From: Muricauda sp. SCSIO 65647
Lineage (GTDB): Bacteria; Bacteroidota; Bacteroidia; Flavobacteriales; Flavobacteriaceae
NCBI RefSeq assembly: GCF_021534965.1
Contig: NZ_CP091037.1
Location: 412,501 to 476,500, forward strand
Reading direction: 5' to 3'
DNA: 64,000 bases
Position 1 is the stretch's first letter; each line of letters starts with the position of its first letter. The translations under genes and the position numbers were made by a program. Shown here piece by piece: positions 1 through 9,600 of the stretch. Below the pieces are notes generated by a model that saw nothing but the letters and a program-made list of their open reading frames with translations, was not told the origin of the DNA and did no database searches.

Positions 1-455
1 TATTTAGCCTTGGCGGATGGTCCCGCCAGTTTCACACAGGGTTCCACGTGCCCCGCGCTACTCAGGATACCGCTATCTCCGACGCTCTTTGCCCGTACGG
101 GGCTGTCACCCGCTGTGGCCCGGCTTTCCAACCGGTTCCGGTTCATCGCGCGAAGAACATCGCGGTCCTACAACCCCAGCACTGCCGAGACAGCACTGGT
201 TTGGGCTGTTCCGCTTTCGCTCGCCGCTACTCACGGAATCACTCTTGTTTTCTCCTCCTCCGCCTACTTAGATGTTTCAGTTCGGCGGGTTCGCCTGCCT
301 TACGGCATGACAGGCCTTCAGCCTGCCGGGTTGCCCCATTCGGAAATCCGCGGATCATATCGTATGTGCCGATCCCCGCGGCTTTTCGCAGCTTATCACG
401 TCCTTCGTCGCCTCTGGGAGCCTAGGCATCCCCCATACGCCCTTCTCTTGCTTGT
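1..455 (-). rRNA. 23S ribosomal RNA, 5' part (cut by window edge)
   Basis: Read on the minus strand, this is the first ~450 nt of 23S rRNA. It contains the conserved 5' block GGGGGATGCCTAGG (complement near 421-435) and continues to the left edge. The exact 5' end is uncertain by about 10 bases. It is the last gene visible of a 16S-Ile-Ala-23S operon. Apparent reading frames across it are not genes. Confidence 0.95.
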
Positions 456-663
456 CGCCCCCCCCATAAAAGGGGAAGGGCCCTCTCGTAATCCTTCAAT
501 AAAATTGTTTCTACTACTACGTGTTTCTTCTTCGACTCCGCTATGGCGGCAATACCGCCACGCTTCGTCCCAATATGTCAATGAACCTTTCGACGGCGAC
601 AACGCGCCGTCCGGCCCCCCGCGCAAAAAATGTCCCAAGGACATTCCCCCGCGCCCGGGCCCT

Positions 664-738
<75 letters not shown>

Positions 739-876
739 GTTTTTTCAAAACGGGAATTCCAAAATGAATGAAATCCCAAATTCCAAAAAAAATGGGGCCT
801 TCCCAACTCCCAGAATTTCCCGTACAGTACTTTTTAAGAACCTAAAGGACCACGGCCCCTGGCCCCACCTACTTCG

Positions 877-950
877 TAGTCTCAGGCAGACTCGAACTGC
901 CGACCTCTACATTATCAGTGTAGCGCTCTAACCAGCTGAGCTATGAGACT
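877..950 (-). tRNA. tRNA-Ile (anticodon GAT)
   Basis: A 74-nt cloverleaf on the minus strand with acceptor arms AGTCTCA / TGAGACT, anticodon loop CTGATAA (anticodon GAT) and discriminator A. It lies directly after 16S rRNA in the transcribed spacer. Confidence 0.97.
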
Positions 951-1056
951 GGAGCAACGGTACATGGCACCGATATATCAATGGCACATAAGGGAAGACA
1001 GCGGAAAGCCCGAAAAGGACCCGACCGCGGGCGACGGCCCCAATGGGGCGTCTCTC

Positions 1057-2580
<1,524 letters not shown>

Positions 2581-2759
2581 CGTGTTGTCTTTAAATAGAC
2601 CCCTAAAACGACCGAGCACCCGGCGATCAAAATGGTTCCTTCTCTTTCTTTACGCTGTCTGTATTCCCAATATGTACATGAACTTCTTTACAAAAACATG
2701 CCCCCGGAAAAACACAAAGATCCCGAGGGAAACACCTTGCCATGACGGCAAAGCGGGTG

Positions 2760-2791
2760 CAAATATAGAAAGCTTTTTTCCACCCAACAAA
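2760..2791 (-). promoter_or_regulatory. rRNA operon promoter (TTTG-N20-TATATTTG)
   Basis: On the minus strand a -33 TTTG (complement 2788-2791) and a -7 TATATTTG (complement 2760-2767) are separated by 20 bases, a full match to the Bacteroidota housekeeping consensus. It lies about 180 bases upstream of 16S. The 367-base gap 2581-2947 holds this promoter, the rRNA leader and the thrS promoter; I see no gene in it. Confidence 0.8.
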
Positions 2792-2894
2792 ACTATTTCA
2801 TCAAAAAAAATGAAAAAAAAATTATACGCTGAAAATCAACATTTTAACTTTTCAATTCTGTATAGAACCCTATTCATAAATGCCCAATTCTGTA

Positions 2895-2925
2895 TTGTAA
2901 GCATCATTACAAGATCGTATCTTTG
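2895..2925 (+). promoter_or_regulatory. thrS promoter (TTG-N20-TATCTTTG)
   Basis: TTG at 2895-2897 and TATCTTTG at 2918-2925 are 20 bases apart, matching the Bacteroidota -33/-7 pattern. Transcription would begin near 2932, only ~16 bases before the chosen thrS ATG at 2948. This also argues against the much longer open frame that reaches back to 2582. Confidence 0.75.
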
Positions 2926-2947
2926 CCCCTTGTTAAAGAATCATGAT

Positions 2948-4888
2948 ATGATAGACATTACTTTGCCCGATGGTGCGGTCAAAAAAGTTGCTGATGGAAC
3001 CACTGCCATTGAAGTGGCCCAAAGTATTAGCGAAGGCTTGGCGCGAAATGTGATTTCAGCCTCTTTCAATGATGAAACCATTGAGACAAGTACCCCGTTG
3101 ACCGAAAATGGCAAATTGACATTATATACATGGAATGACGACAAAGGGAAAAAAGCTTTTTGGCATTCAACCTCCCATGTGGTGGCACAGGCTTTGGAAG
3201 AGCTCTATCCAGGCATCAAGTTGACCATAGGTCCCGCCATTGAAAACGGGTTCTACTATGATGTTGATTTTGGAGCGCATACCATATCTGAAAAAGACTT
3301 TCCACAAATTGAAAAAAGAGCGCTAGAGATTGCACGCGGCAAACATGACTTCATGATGCGCGAGGTTTCAAAGAAAGATGCACTCGATTATTACCAAGGT
3401 CAAAACAATGAATATAAGGTAGAACTCATCGAAAACCTTGAAGATGGTGATATCACATTTTGCGACCACAGCACTTTTACCGACCTGTGCCGTGGTGGTC
3501 ATATACCCAACACAGGGTTTATCAAGGCCATCAAAATCTTGAATGTTGCAGGGGCGTATTGGCGTGGTGATGAGAACAACAAGCAGCTGACCAGGGTATA
3601 CGGCATATCATTCCCAAAACAAAAAGAGTTGACCGAGTATCTTGAACTGTTGGAGGAAGCCAAAAAACGTGACCACAGAAAATTAGGAAAGGAACTGGAA
3701 CTGTTCACTTTCTCCCAAAAAGTCGGTCAAGGGCTTCCATTATGGTTGCCGAAAGGAGCGGCTTTGAGGGAACGACTCGAAGATTTTCTCAAAAAAGCAC
3801 AGAAGAAAGCGGGCTATGAAATGGTAGTGACCCCCCATATTGGGCAAAAAGAACTGTATGTCACCTCTGGGCATTATGAAAAGTATGGGGAAGACAGTTT
3901 TCAGCCCATACACACCCCAAAAGAAGACGAAGAGTTCTTGCTCAAACCCATGAATTGCCCCCATCACTGTGAAATCTATAACAGCAGCCCGTTCAGCTAC
4001 AAAGATTTACCCATACGCTATGCAGAGTTCGGCACTGTTTATCGATATGAACAAAGTGGTGAACTACATGGTCTTACCAGGGTACGGGGCTTTACCCAAG
4101 ATGATGCCCATATTTTCTGCACCCCAGATCAGTTGAACCAAGAGTTCAAAAATGTCATCGACCTATCATTGTACGTGCTGGGCTCTTTAGGATTTGAAGA
4201 CTTTACGGCCCAAGTTTCCGTTCGTGATCTCGACAAACCAGAAAAATATATCGGCGCCGTAGAGAATTGGGAAAGAGCTGAAAAGGCCATTATCGATGCT
4301 GCCGATGAAAAGGGCCTCGACTATGTTGTAGAAAGTGGTGAAGCCGCTTTTTATGGACCTAAGCTTGACTTCATGATAAAGGACGCCTTGGGGCGCCAAT
4401 GGCAATTGGGCACCATACAGGTTGATTACAACTTGCCCGAACGTTTTGATCTGACCTATAAAGGCAGTGATAACGAGCTGCACCGTCCGGTAATGATCCA
4501 CCGAGCCCCATTCGGAAGTATGGAACGTTTTGTTGCGCTTTTGCTCGAACATACAGGGGGTAACTTTCCGCTATGGCTGATTCCTGTACAGGCTATTGTA
4601 TTGCCAGTCAGCGAGAAACATGAAAAATATGCTGAAAAAGTTTTGAATTCCCTAGAAAATCACGAAATTCGCGCGCTCATTGATAAGCGGAACGAAACCG
4701 TTGGGAAAAAAATTCGTGAAGCCGAGTTGAAAAAAATACCCTTTATGATCGTTGTTGGCGAAAATGAAGAAAAAGCCAACACGATATCGGTCAGAAGACA
4801 CGGGGGTGAAGACCTTGGAAGCATTGGCACAAGCGATTTTTCAGACTTGGTATCTACAGAAATAAATAGTACCTTAAAGTCGTTCTAG
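2948..4888 (+). CDS. thrS: threonine--tRNA ligase
   Basis: A 646-residue class II aminoacyl-tRNA synthetase that charges tRNA-Thr in the cytoplasm. Order of domains: N-terminal TGS domain (starts MIDITLPDGA), the second editing-type domain (~65-240), the catalytic core and the C-terminal anticodon-binding domain (~540-646). Visible markers are MNCPHHCEIY, with the likely zinc cysteine C337, and motif 3 HRAPFGSMERF near residue 518. The frame is open back to 2582, but the 122-residue extension runs through the rRNA leader, looks unlike protein, and lies upstream of the promoter, so ATG 2948 is chosen. Full length for the family. It heads thrS-infC-rpmI-rplT. Confidence 0.97.
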   Translation: MIDITLPDGAVKKVADGTTAIEVAQSISEGLARNVISASFNDETIETSTPLTENGKLTLYTWNDDKGKKAFWHSTSHVVAQALEELYPGIKLTIGPAIENGFYYDVDFGAHTISEKDFPQIEKRALEIARGKHDFMMREVSKKDALDYYQGQNNEYKVELIENLEDGDITFCDHSTFTDLCRGGHIPNTGFIKAIKILNVAGAYWRGDENNKQLTRVYGISFPKQKELTEYLELLEEAKKRDHRKLGKELELFTFSQKVGQGLPLWLPKGAALRERLEDFLKKAQKKAGYEMVVTPHIGQKELYVTSGHYEKYGEDSFQPIHTPKEDEEFLLKPMNCPHHCEIYNSSPFSYKDLPIRYAEFGTVYRYEQSGELHGLTRVRGFTQDDAHIFCTPDQLNQEFKNVIDLSLYVLGSLGFEDFTAQVSVRDLDKPEKYIGAVENWERAEKAIIDAADEKGLDYVVESGEAAFYGPKLDFMIKDALGRQWQLGTIQVDYNLPERFDLTYKGSDNELHRPVMIHRAPFGSMERFVALLLEHTGGNFPLWLIPVQAIVLPVSEKHEKYAEKVLNSLENHEIRALIDKRNETVGKKIREAELKKIPFMIVVGENEEKANTISVRRHGGEDLGSIGTSDFSDLVSTEINSTLKSF

Positions 4889-4915
4889 AAATTGTTTAAT
4901 TAAAAAAGATCAGTC

Positions 4916-5473
4916 ATAGCAATACGAAGAAGATTTAGGCCCCAACCTAGAAGGGAGAACAAGAATCCCCATAATATCAATGAAAAAATAACCGCCCCGA
5001 AAGTGCGATTGGTGGGCGACAATGTTGAAATGGGCATTTACCCGATTCAGCAAGCTTTGCAAAAAGCAGAGGAACTTGAACTTGATTTGGTAGAGATTTC
5101 ACCTAAGGCCGATCCACCGGTCTGTAAGATCATGGATTACAAAAAGTTTCTCTACGAGCAGAAGAAGCGTGAAAAAGCCATGAAGGCCAAGGCCAGTAAA
5201 GTAGTGGTCAAAGAAATACGCTTCGGCCCGCAGACCGATGACCATGATTATGAGTTCAAGAAGCGGCATGCCGAGAAGTTCTTGAAAGACGGTGCCAAAT
5301 TGAAGGCCTATGTTTTTTTTAAAGGCCGATCTATCGTCTATAAAGATCAAGGTGAAATTTTACTCTTGAGGTTGGCACAAGAGCTGGAAGAGTTCGGCAA
5401 AGTAGAACAAATGCCGAAGTTGGAAGGTAAGCGAATGACCATGTTCATCGCACCGAAGACAACAAAAAAATAA
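4916..5473 (+). CDS. infC: translation initiation factor IF-3 (apparent AUA start)
   Basis: A 185-residue IF-3, which binds the 30S subunit and proofreads start codons. The body is very conserved ([37 protein letters not shown]). The first ATG/GTG-type codon (GTG 5003) would delete the conserved N-terminal segment [12 protein letters not shown]...NEKITAP, which is encoded in frame upstream. Between the in-frame stop TAA at 4901 and that segment the only Met-position codon matching homologues is ATA at 4916. infC in E. coli starts at AUU, which lets IF-3 repress its own translation; a non-canonical AUA start here is inferred on the same logic. It lies 27 bases after thrS. Confidence 0.9.
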   Translation: MAIRRRFRPQPRRENKNPHNINEKITAPKVRLVGDNVEMGIYPIQQALQKAEELELDLVEISPKADPPVCKIMDYKKFLYEQKKREKAMKAKASKVVVKEIRFGPQTDDHDYEFKKRHAEKFLKDGAKLKAYVFFKGRSIVYKDQGEILLLRLAQELEEFGKVEQMPKLEGKRMTMFIAPKTTKK

Positions 5474-5525
5474 AGAGCTGATCGCTCGATTAAAATATAA
5501 GCGGAGTTAATTAAATATTTAGGAA

Positions 5526-5723
5526 ATGCCTAAAATGAAAACAAAATCCAGTGCCAAGAAGCGTTTCAAGCTGACCGGTACCGGTAAAATCAAAAGGAAG
5601 CACGCTTTTAAGAGTCACATCTTGACCAAGAAATCGAAAAAGCGTAAACTTCGGTTGACCCATTCTACTTTGGTACACAAAGCAGATGAGGCCAACATTA
5701 GAGAGCAATTGCGTTTAAAATAA
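5526..5723 (+). CDS. rpmI: 50S ribosomal protein L35
   Basis: A 65-residue, very basic ribosomal protein of the large subunit. It starts [20 protein letters not shown], the typical L35 opening, and has usual family length. It lies between infC and rplT, the conserved bacterial order, and is probably cotranscribed with them. Confidence 0.97.
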   Translation: MPKMKTKSSAKKRFKLTGTGKIKRKHAFKSHILTKKSKKRKLRLTHSTLVHKADEANIREQLRLK

Positions 5724-5849
5724 TTGTTCAAAGGTTTATTCATTAATTAGTAACCATGGAGTCGGGCACATTCACAAGACCTAATATAGCGTTTGAGTGA
5801 ACTATCAAGTGGCGATTATCGCCCGCCTGCTACAAAAAAGTGAAACAAA

Positions 5850-6194
5850 ATGCCAAGATCAGTAAATTCAGTAGCTTCAAGAGCACGTAGAAAAAAAGTG
5901 CTGAAGCAAGCCAAAGGTTATTTCGGGAGACGTAAAAATGTCTGGACAGTAGCCAAAAATGCGGTTGAAAAAGCGATGTTGTACGCTTACCGCGACAGAA
6001 GAAACAAAAAAAGAAACTTTAGGGCCCTTTGGATTACCCGTATCAATGCGGGCGCCCGTCAACACGGTATGTCTTACTCTCAGTTTATGGGCAAGGTGAA
6101 AGCCAACGGTATCGAGCTCAACCGAAAGGTTCTTGCCGATTTGGCCATGAATCACCCAGAAACGTTCAAGGCCATCGTAGAAAAAGTGAAATAA
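5850..6194 (+). CDS. rplT: 50S ribosomal protein L20
   Basis: A 114-residue basic protein needed for early 50S assembly. It starts [20 protein letters not shown] and contains the conserved [20 protein letters not shown] block. The 126-base gap after rpmI is long for this operon and holds a short GGCGATTATCGCC inverted repeat near 5811-5823. L20 represses its own operon through leader RNA in other bacteria, but no known L20-binding structure can be recognised here. A strong terminator follows at 6228. Confidence 0.97.
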   Translation: MPRSVNSVASRARRKKVLKQAKGYFGRRKNVWTVAKNAVEKAMLYAYRDRRNKKRNFRALWITRINAGARQHGMSYSQFMGKVKANGIELNRKVLADLAMNHPETFKAIVEKVK

Positions 6195-6227
6195 CGATTT
6201 TACATAAACTTTACCCCGCTTACTGAA

Positions 6228-6255
6228 AATCCCGCTGATAGCAGCGGGATTTTTG
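6228..6255 (+). terminator. rho-independent terminator after rplT
   Basis: Perfect 10-bp stem AATCCCGCTG / CAGCGGGATT with loop ATAG, followed by TTTTTG. It ends the thrS-rplT transcript. Confidence 0.9.
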
Positions 6256-6284
6256 TATTTTAACCTGACCATAATCCAATCTAA

Positions 6285-6953
6285 ATGTTGAAGAGTTCTT
6301 TTTTGACCCTATTGCTGCTATTGTGTTTGAACCTTTGTTCATATGCACAAAATGAATCTCTTTCGTTTTTGGCCATGGGAGATAGTTATACCGCTGCTAC
6401 GGGCGAGCTGCCAAAAAACAGTTGGCCCAAACTATTGCGGGCACTCATGAACAAAAAGAAGCAACAATTTGACGAGCCCCATATTTTGGCCAAAGCCGGT
6501 TGGACGACCACCGACCTATTAAAGGCCCTCGATACCGCTCAACTCGATCCATCATATGACCAAGTAGCACTGCTTATTGGCGTGAACAACCAATACCGTG
6601 GCTTGCCCATCACCAGGTTTGAGGAAGAATTTGAACAGCTATTGCAAAAAAGTATTCAATTGGCCAATGGCAATGCCGAACAGGTTTTCATATTGACCAT
6701 TCCCGATTGGGGGGTCACACCCTTTGCCGGTTTTCGAAATCGTGATAAAATTAGTGAAGAGGTCGGTCGATATAATGCGTTGATTACAGAAATGAGTGCC
6801 AAAAAAAATATACTGGTCATCGATATCACTCCCCTGTCAAGGAACATGGGGGTAAACCCAAGTTTAATCGCTTCCGACAGTTTGCATCCCTCAAAAAAAA
6901 TGTACCAAAGCTGGGCCAAGAAAATTTCAAAAAAACTACGAAAGAAAAATTAA
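6285..6953 (+). CDS. secreted SGNH/GDSL-type hydrolase
   Basis: A 222-residue exported esterase-like protein. A signal peptide (about residues 1-21, hydrophobic LTLLLLLCLNLCSYAQ) is followed by the SGNH block I motif GDSY carrying the nucleophile serine, a block III-like GVNNQY, and a C-terminal SDSLHP giving the Asp-x-x-His pair. The family contains arylesterases, lysophospholipases and sugar deacetylases; the substrate cannot be told from sequence. It stands alone between the rplT terminator and the convergent yjbQ gene, 23 bases away. Confidence 0.85.
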   Translation: MLKSSFLTLLLLLCLNLCSYAQNESLSFLAMGDSYTAATGELPKNSWPKLLRALMNKKKQQFDEPHILAKAGWTTTDLLKALDTAQLDPSYDQVALLIGVNNQYRGLPITRFEEEFEQLLQKSIQLANGNAEQVFILTIPDWGVTPFAGFRNRDKISEEVGRYNALITEMSAKKNILVIDITPLSRNMGVNPSLIASDSLHPSKKMYQSWAKKISKKLRKKN

Positions 6954-6976
6954 GGGAATTTTTTCTCTTGAAATGA

Positions 6977-7399
6977 TCAATTGCCAAAGGCAGTGATGAC
7001 CAATCTTCTACCTGATGCGTGGTTACGGTGCTCACACAGGTAAATACCTTGCCAAATACCGAGATTTAACCCGCCGTTGGTAATAGGTATCTGAACAGAG
7101 GTACCCATCAATGACGCTTTAATGTGGGCGGGCATATCATCGGGCCCTTCATAGGTATGTACAAAATAGGGCGCATTTTCAGGTACCAAAACATTCATAT
7201 GGCTTTCGAAATCGATTCGCACCGTAGGATCTGCATTCTCATTGATGGTCAAACTGGCCGAGGTATGCATGATGAAGACCTGTAGCATTCCCTTATTGAT
7301 TTTTTTGATTTCAGGAATGGCATCCAAAATTTCATCTGTAATCAAATGAAACCCCCTTGAATAGGGCTTGAGCCTTATTTCCGCTTGATGGAATTGCAT
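6977..7399 (-). CDS. YjbQ / UPF0047 family protein
   Basis: A 140-residue single-domain protein with the family signature HTSASLTINENADP (about residues 46-59) and the C-terminal GIYLCEHRNH. In other bacteria the family is annotated as a secondary thiamine-phosphate synthase on limited evidence from E. coli YjbQ; its physiological role is not settled. It is divergent from the HAD phosphatase, with about 100 bases between starts. Confidence 0.9.
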   Translation of the reverse strand: MQFHQAEIRLKPYSRGFHLITDEILDAIPEIKKINKGMLQVFIMHTSASLTINENADPTVRIDFESHMNVLVPENAPYFVHTYEGPDDMPAHIKASLMGTSVQIPITNGGLNLGIWQGIYLCEHRNHASGRRLVITAFGN

Positions 7400-7477
7400 C
7401 AGGTATTACTTTTTTTGGTTAAAAAATATTTAGATCCAAATTTAATGGAAAGATTACATGAATCTTATATATACCCT

Positions 7478-7485
7478 TACCTTTG
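7478..7485 (+). promoter_or_regulatory. probable -7 element (TACCTTTG) of the HAD phosphatase gene
   Basis: TACCTTTG matches TAnnTTTG and lies 16 bases before the chosen ATG. No clean TTG is seen at the -33 distance, so the call rests on one element and its position. Confidence 0.5.
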
Positions 7486-7501
7486 CCCCTTATTTTGTTT
7501 T

Positions 7502-8293
7502 ATGGACCTGTCACAAATCAAAATGGTCGTCACCGATATGGACGGCACGCTATTAAACTCAAATCACGAGGTAAGCGGGCAGTTCTTCTCACTATTTGAA
7601 AGACTGCGAAAAAAAAACATTCAATTTGTGGCCGCCAGCGGAAGGCAATATAACAGTATAGTCGACAAGCTACAGCCCATAAAAGATGATATCATCGTCA
7701 TTGCAGAAAATGGTGGCTTTGCCATCGATAACGGTGAGGAGATTGTCTCAACCCCACTACCTATTGATACAAGAAATAATGTTCTAAGTATTTTGGAGCA
7801 GATCGGGGACAATTACCCGGTACTATGCGGCAAATACGCTGCCTATATTTCTGACAGTTCGCCCAAATTTGAAAAAATGTTGCGGGAGTACTATACCGAG
7901 TTTGAGATCATTGACGATTTAAAATCTTATACCGAAGAGACGATGAAGATCGCGGTCTATCATTTTGTCGATTCAGAAAAATACATCTATCCTGCCGTAA
8001 AACACTTAGAAGATTACCTAAAAGTAAAGGTGTCAGGCGAGAATTGGGTCGATGTTTCCAGTCTTAAGGCCCATAAAGGTTATGCGTTGAAAAAAGTAAT
8101 GGAGCGCTACAATGTTCGATCGAACGAAGTATTGATTTTCGGTGACTACAACAATGATATTGAGATGTTGCAGCTTTCAGATTTTAGTTTTGCCATGGCC
8201 AATGCACACCCAAATGTAAAAAAGGTGGCACAATACGAGACGTTGAGCAATGATGAATTGGGGGTTGAAAAAGTGTTGGAAAAGCTGACTTAA
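7502..8293 (+). CDS. HAD-superfamily Cof-type phosphatase
   Basis: A 263-residue haloacid dehalogenase-type hydrolase with an inserted C2 cap. The nucleophile motif DMDGTLLNS is at residues ~11-19, motif II is AASGR, and the C-terminal FGDYNNDIEML carries the metal-binding aspartates. Cof-type members dephosphorylate sugar phosphates or flavin nucleotides; the substrate here is unknown. ATG 7502 is preferred over an in-frame start at 7385 because the domain starts directly after it and a -7 element precedes it. Its stop overlaps the stop of the convergent gene: both TAA codons share the TTAA at 8290-8293. Confidence 0.9.
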   Translation: MDLSQIKMVVTDMDGTLLNSNHEVSGQFFSLFERLRKKNIQFVAASGRQYNSIVDKLQPIKDDIIVIAENGGFAIDNGEEIVSTPLPIDTRNNVLSILEQIGDNYPVLCGKYAAYISDSSPKFEKMLREYYTEFEIIDDLKSYTEETMKIAVYHFVDSEKYIYPAVKHLEDYLKVKVSGENWVDVSSLKAHKGYALKKVMERYNVRSNEVLIFGDYNNDIEMLQLSDFSFAMANAHPNVKKVAQYETLSNDELGVEKVLEKLT

Positions 8294-9600
8294 GTTTTCT
8301 GTTTTTTCTTTCTGGCGGCAGGAAACAATACATTGTTCAAAATCAGCCGATAGCCCGGTGAGGTAGGGTGCAGTTCCAATTCGGTTTTGGGGTCTCCTAC
8401 CCGATGCTGGTAATCTTCGGGATCATGACCGCCGTAGAAAGTGAAAAATCCCTTACCCTTGATGCCGTGTATGTAGCGTGCCTCGCCATTCAGTTTGCTT
8501 TCGCCCAATATCATGACCGTAGGTTTCACCTGATTTCTAGTGAATGAGGTCGTTTGACCCATAAAGCCTTTGACCAACATGGTATGGTTTTGGGTCAACA
8601 TGGTAGGCACGGGATCCCATTTGGCAGAAAACTCCATCAGCGAGAAATAATCCGATTCTTTGGGTATCTGTCTTTTGGCAGTCATGTCTATGGTCGAAAA
8701 CTCGTAACGCAACGGACTCCTCTCCAATACAAACTCTGTAAAGGCAAATGTTTTGTTGAAATCGAGCTTGCCCTGATAATTGGGCTCTGAGGGGTCACCA
8801 TCGAACATGGGCTCACAGATATCAACTCCATTGGCGGCCAGTGCTATATCGAATGTATCGGTCGCTGAGCACATGGCAAACATGAAGCCTCCACCGATCA
8901 CATAATTCCTGATTTTTTGGGCAACGGCCCCTTTTTGTTCAGACACCTTGCTAAAACCCAGTTTTGTGGCCCTCTCTTCTGCCAGTCGTTTGCCTTCGAT
9001 ATACCAAGGGGCAGCGCGATACATGCCGTAGAATTTTCCAAATTGGCCTGTAAAATCTTCATGATGCAGATGCAGCCAGTCGTAGAGTGCCAATTTATCA
9101 TCCATTACCTCCTCATCATAGAGCGTTACATAGGGTATTTCGGCATAGGTGAGCACCATGGTCACAGCATCGTCCCAAGGCTGGTTGTCTTTCGGTGAGT
9201 AAACGGCAATCTTGGGTGCTTTTTCGAGAATAACGGCATCTTGGTTTTGGGAGGGACTACTGATTTCATCTAAAATGGCTTCTGCCTGGGCATCTGAAAG
9301 TATTTCGTACGAAACGCCCCGAATTTGACATTCTTTGCGGATAACTTCTCCATCTGGTAACAAAAACGAGCCGCCACGATAGTTCAACAACCATTGCACT
9401 TTTTGCTGCTTGGTCAAGACCCAGTAGGTGATACCATAAGCTTTCAAATGGTTTTTTTGGCTCTCGGCATCCATGGGAACGAGAATCATCGATGCGGATA
9501 GACCGGCATAAGAGATGAGACATAAGACTAAAGATAGGACGGTCTTCGCCTTAGAATCGAGAAAATCAGAAGGGAATGTCGTTGTCTTCTTCAAAATCAT
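8290..9600 (-). CDS. exported protein, called asparagine synthetase B in relatives (doubtful)
   Basis: A 436-residue protein with a hydrophobic export segment TVLSLVLCLISYAGLSA near residues 20-40. From memory, Flavobacteriaceae homologues carry the name asparagine synthetase B. The sequence does not support that: there is no N-terminal catalytic Cys of a class II glutaminase and no SGG-type ATP-pyrophosphatase loop, and the export signal is out of place for a cytosolic ligase. A GGGFMFAMCSATDTFD stretch could be a nucleophile elbow of a class I amidotransferase-like fold, but this is a guess. ATG 9600 is the last Met before the signal segment; the start overlaps the 3' end of dnaB by 35 bases, suggesting cotranscription. 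Confidence 0.7.
   Translation of the reverse strand: MILKKTTTFPSDFLDSKAKTVLSLVLCLISYAGLSASMILVPMDAESQKNHLKAYGITYWVLTKQQKVQWLLNYRGGSFLLPDGEVIRKECQIRGVSYEILSDAQAEAILDEISSPSQNQDAVILEKAPKIAVYSPKDNQPWDDAVTMVLTYAEIPYVTLYDEEVMDDKLALYDWLHLHHEDFTGQFGKFYGMYRAAPWYIEGKRLAEERATKLGFSKVSEQKGAVAQKIRNYVIGGGFMFAMCSATDTFDIALAANGVDICEPMFDGDPSEPNYQGKLDFNKTFAFTEFVLERSPLRYEFSTIDMTAKRQIPKESDYFSLMEFSAKWDPVPTMLTQNHTMLVKGFMGQTTSFTRNQVKPTVMILGESKLNGEARYIHGIKGKGFFTFYGGHDPEDYQHRVGDPKTELELHPTSPGYRLILNNVLFPAARKKKQKT

Noticed and set aside
2582-2947. A 122-residue N-terminal extension of ThrRS
   Set aside because: It runs through the rRNA leader and upstream of the thrS promoter; the TGS domain begins at Met 2948.
5811-5823. 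L20-binding leader structure before rplT
   Set aside because: Only a 5-bp stem with a 3-base loop is seen; it does not match known L20 leaders.
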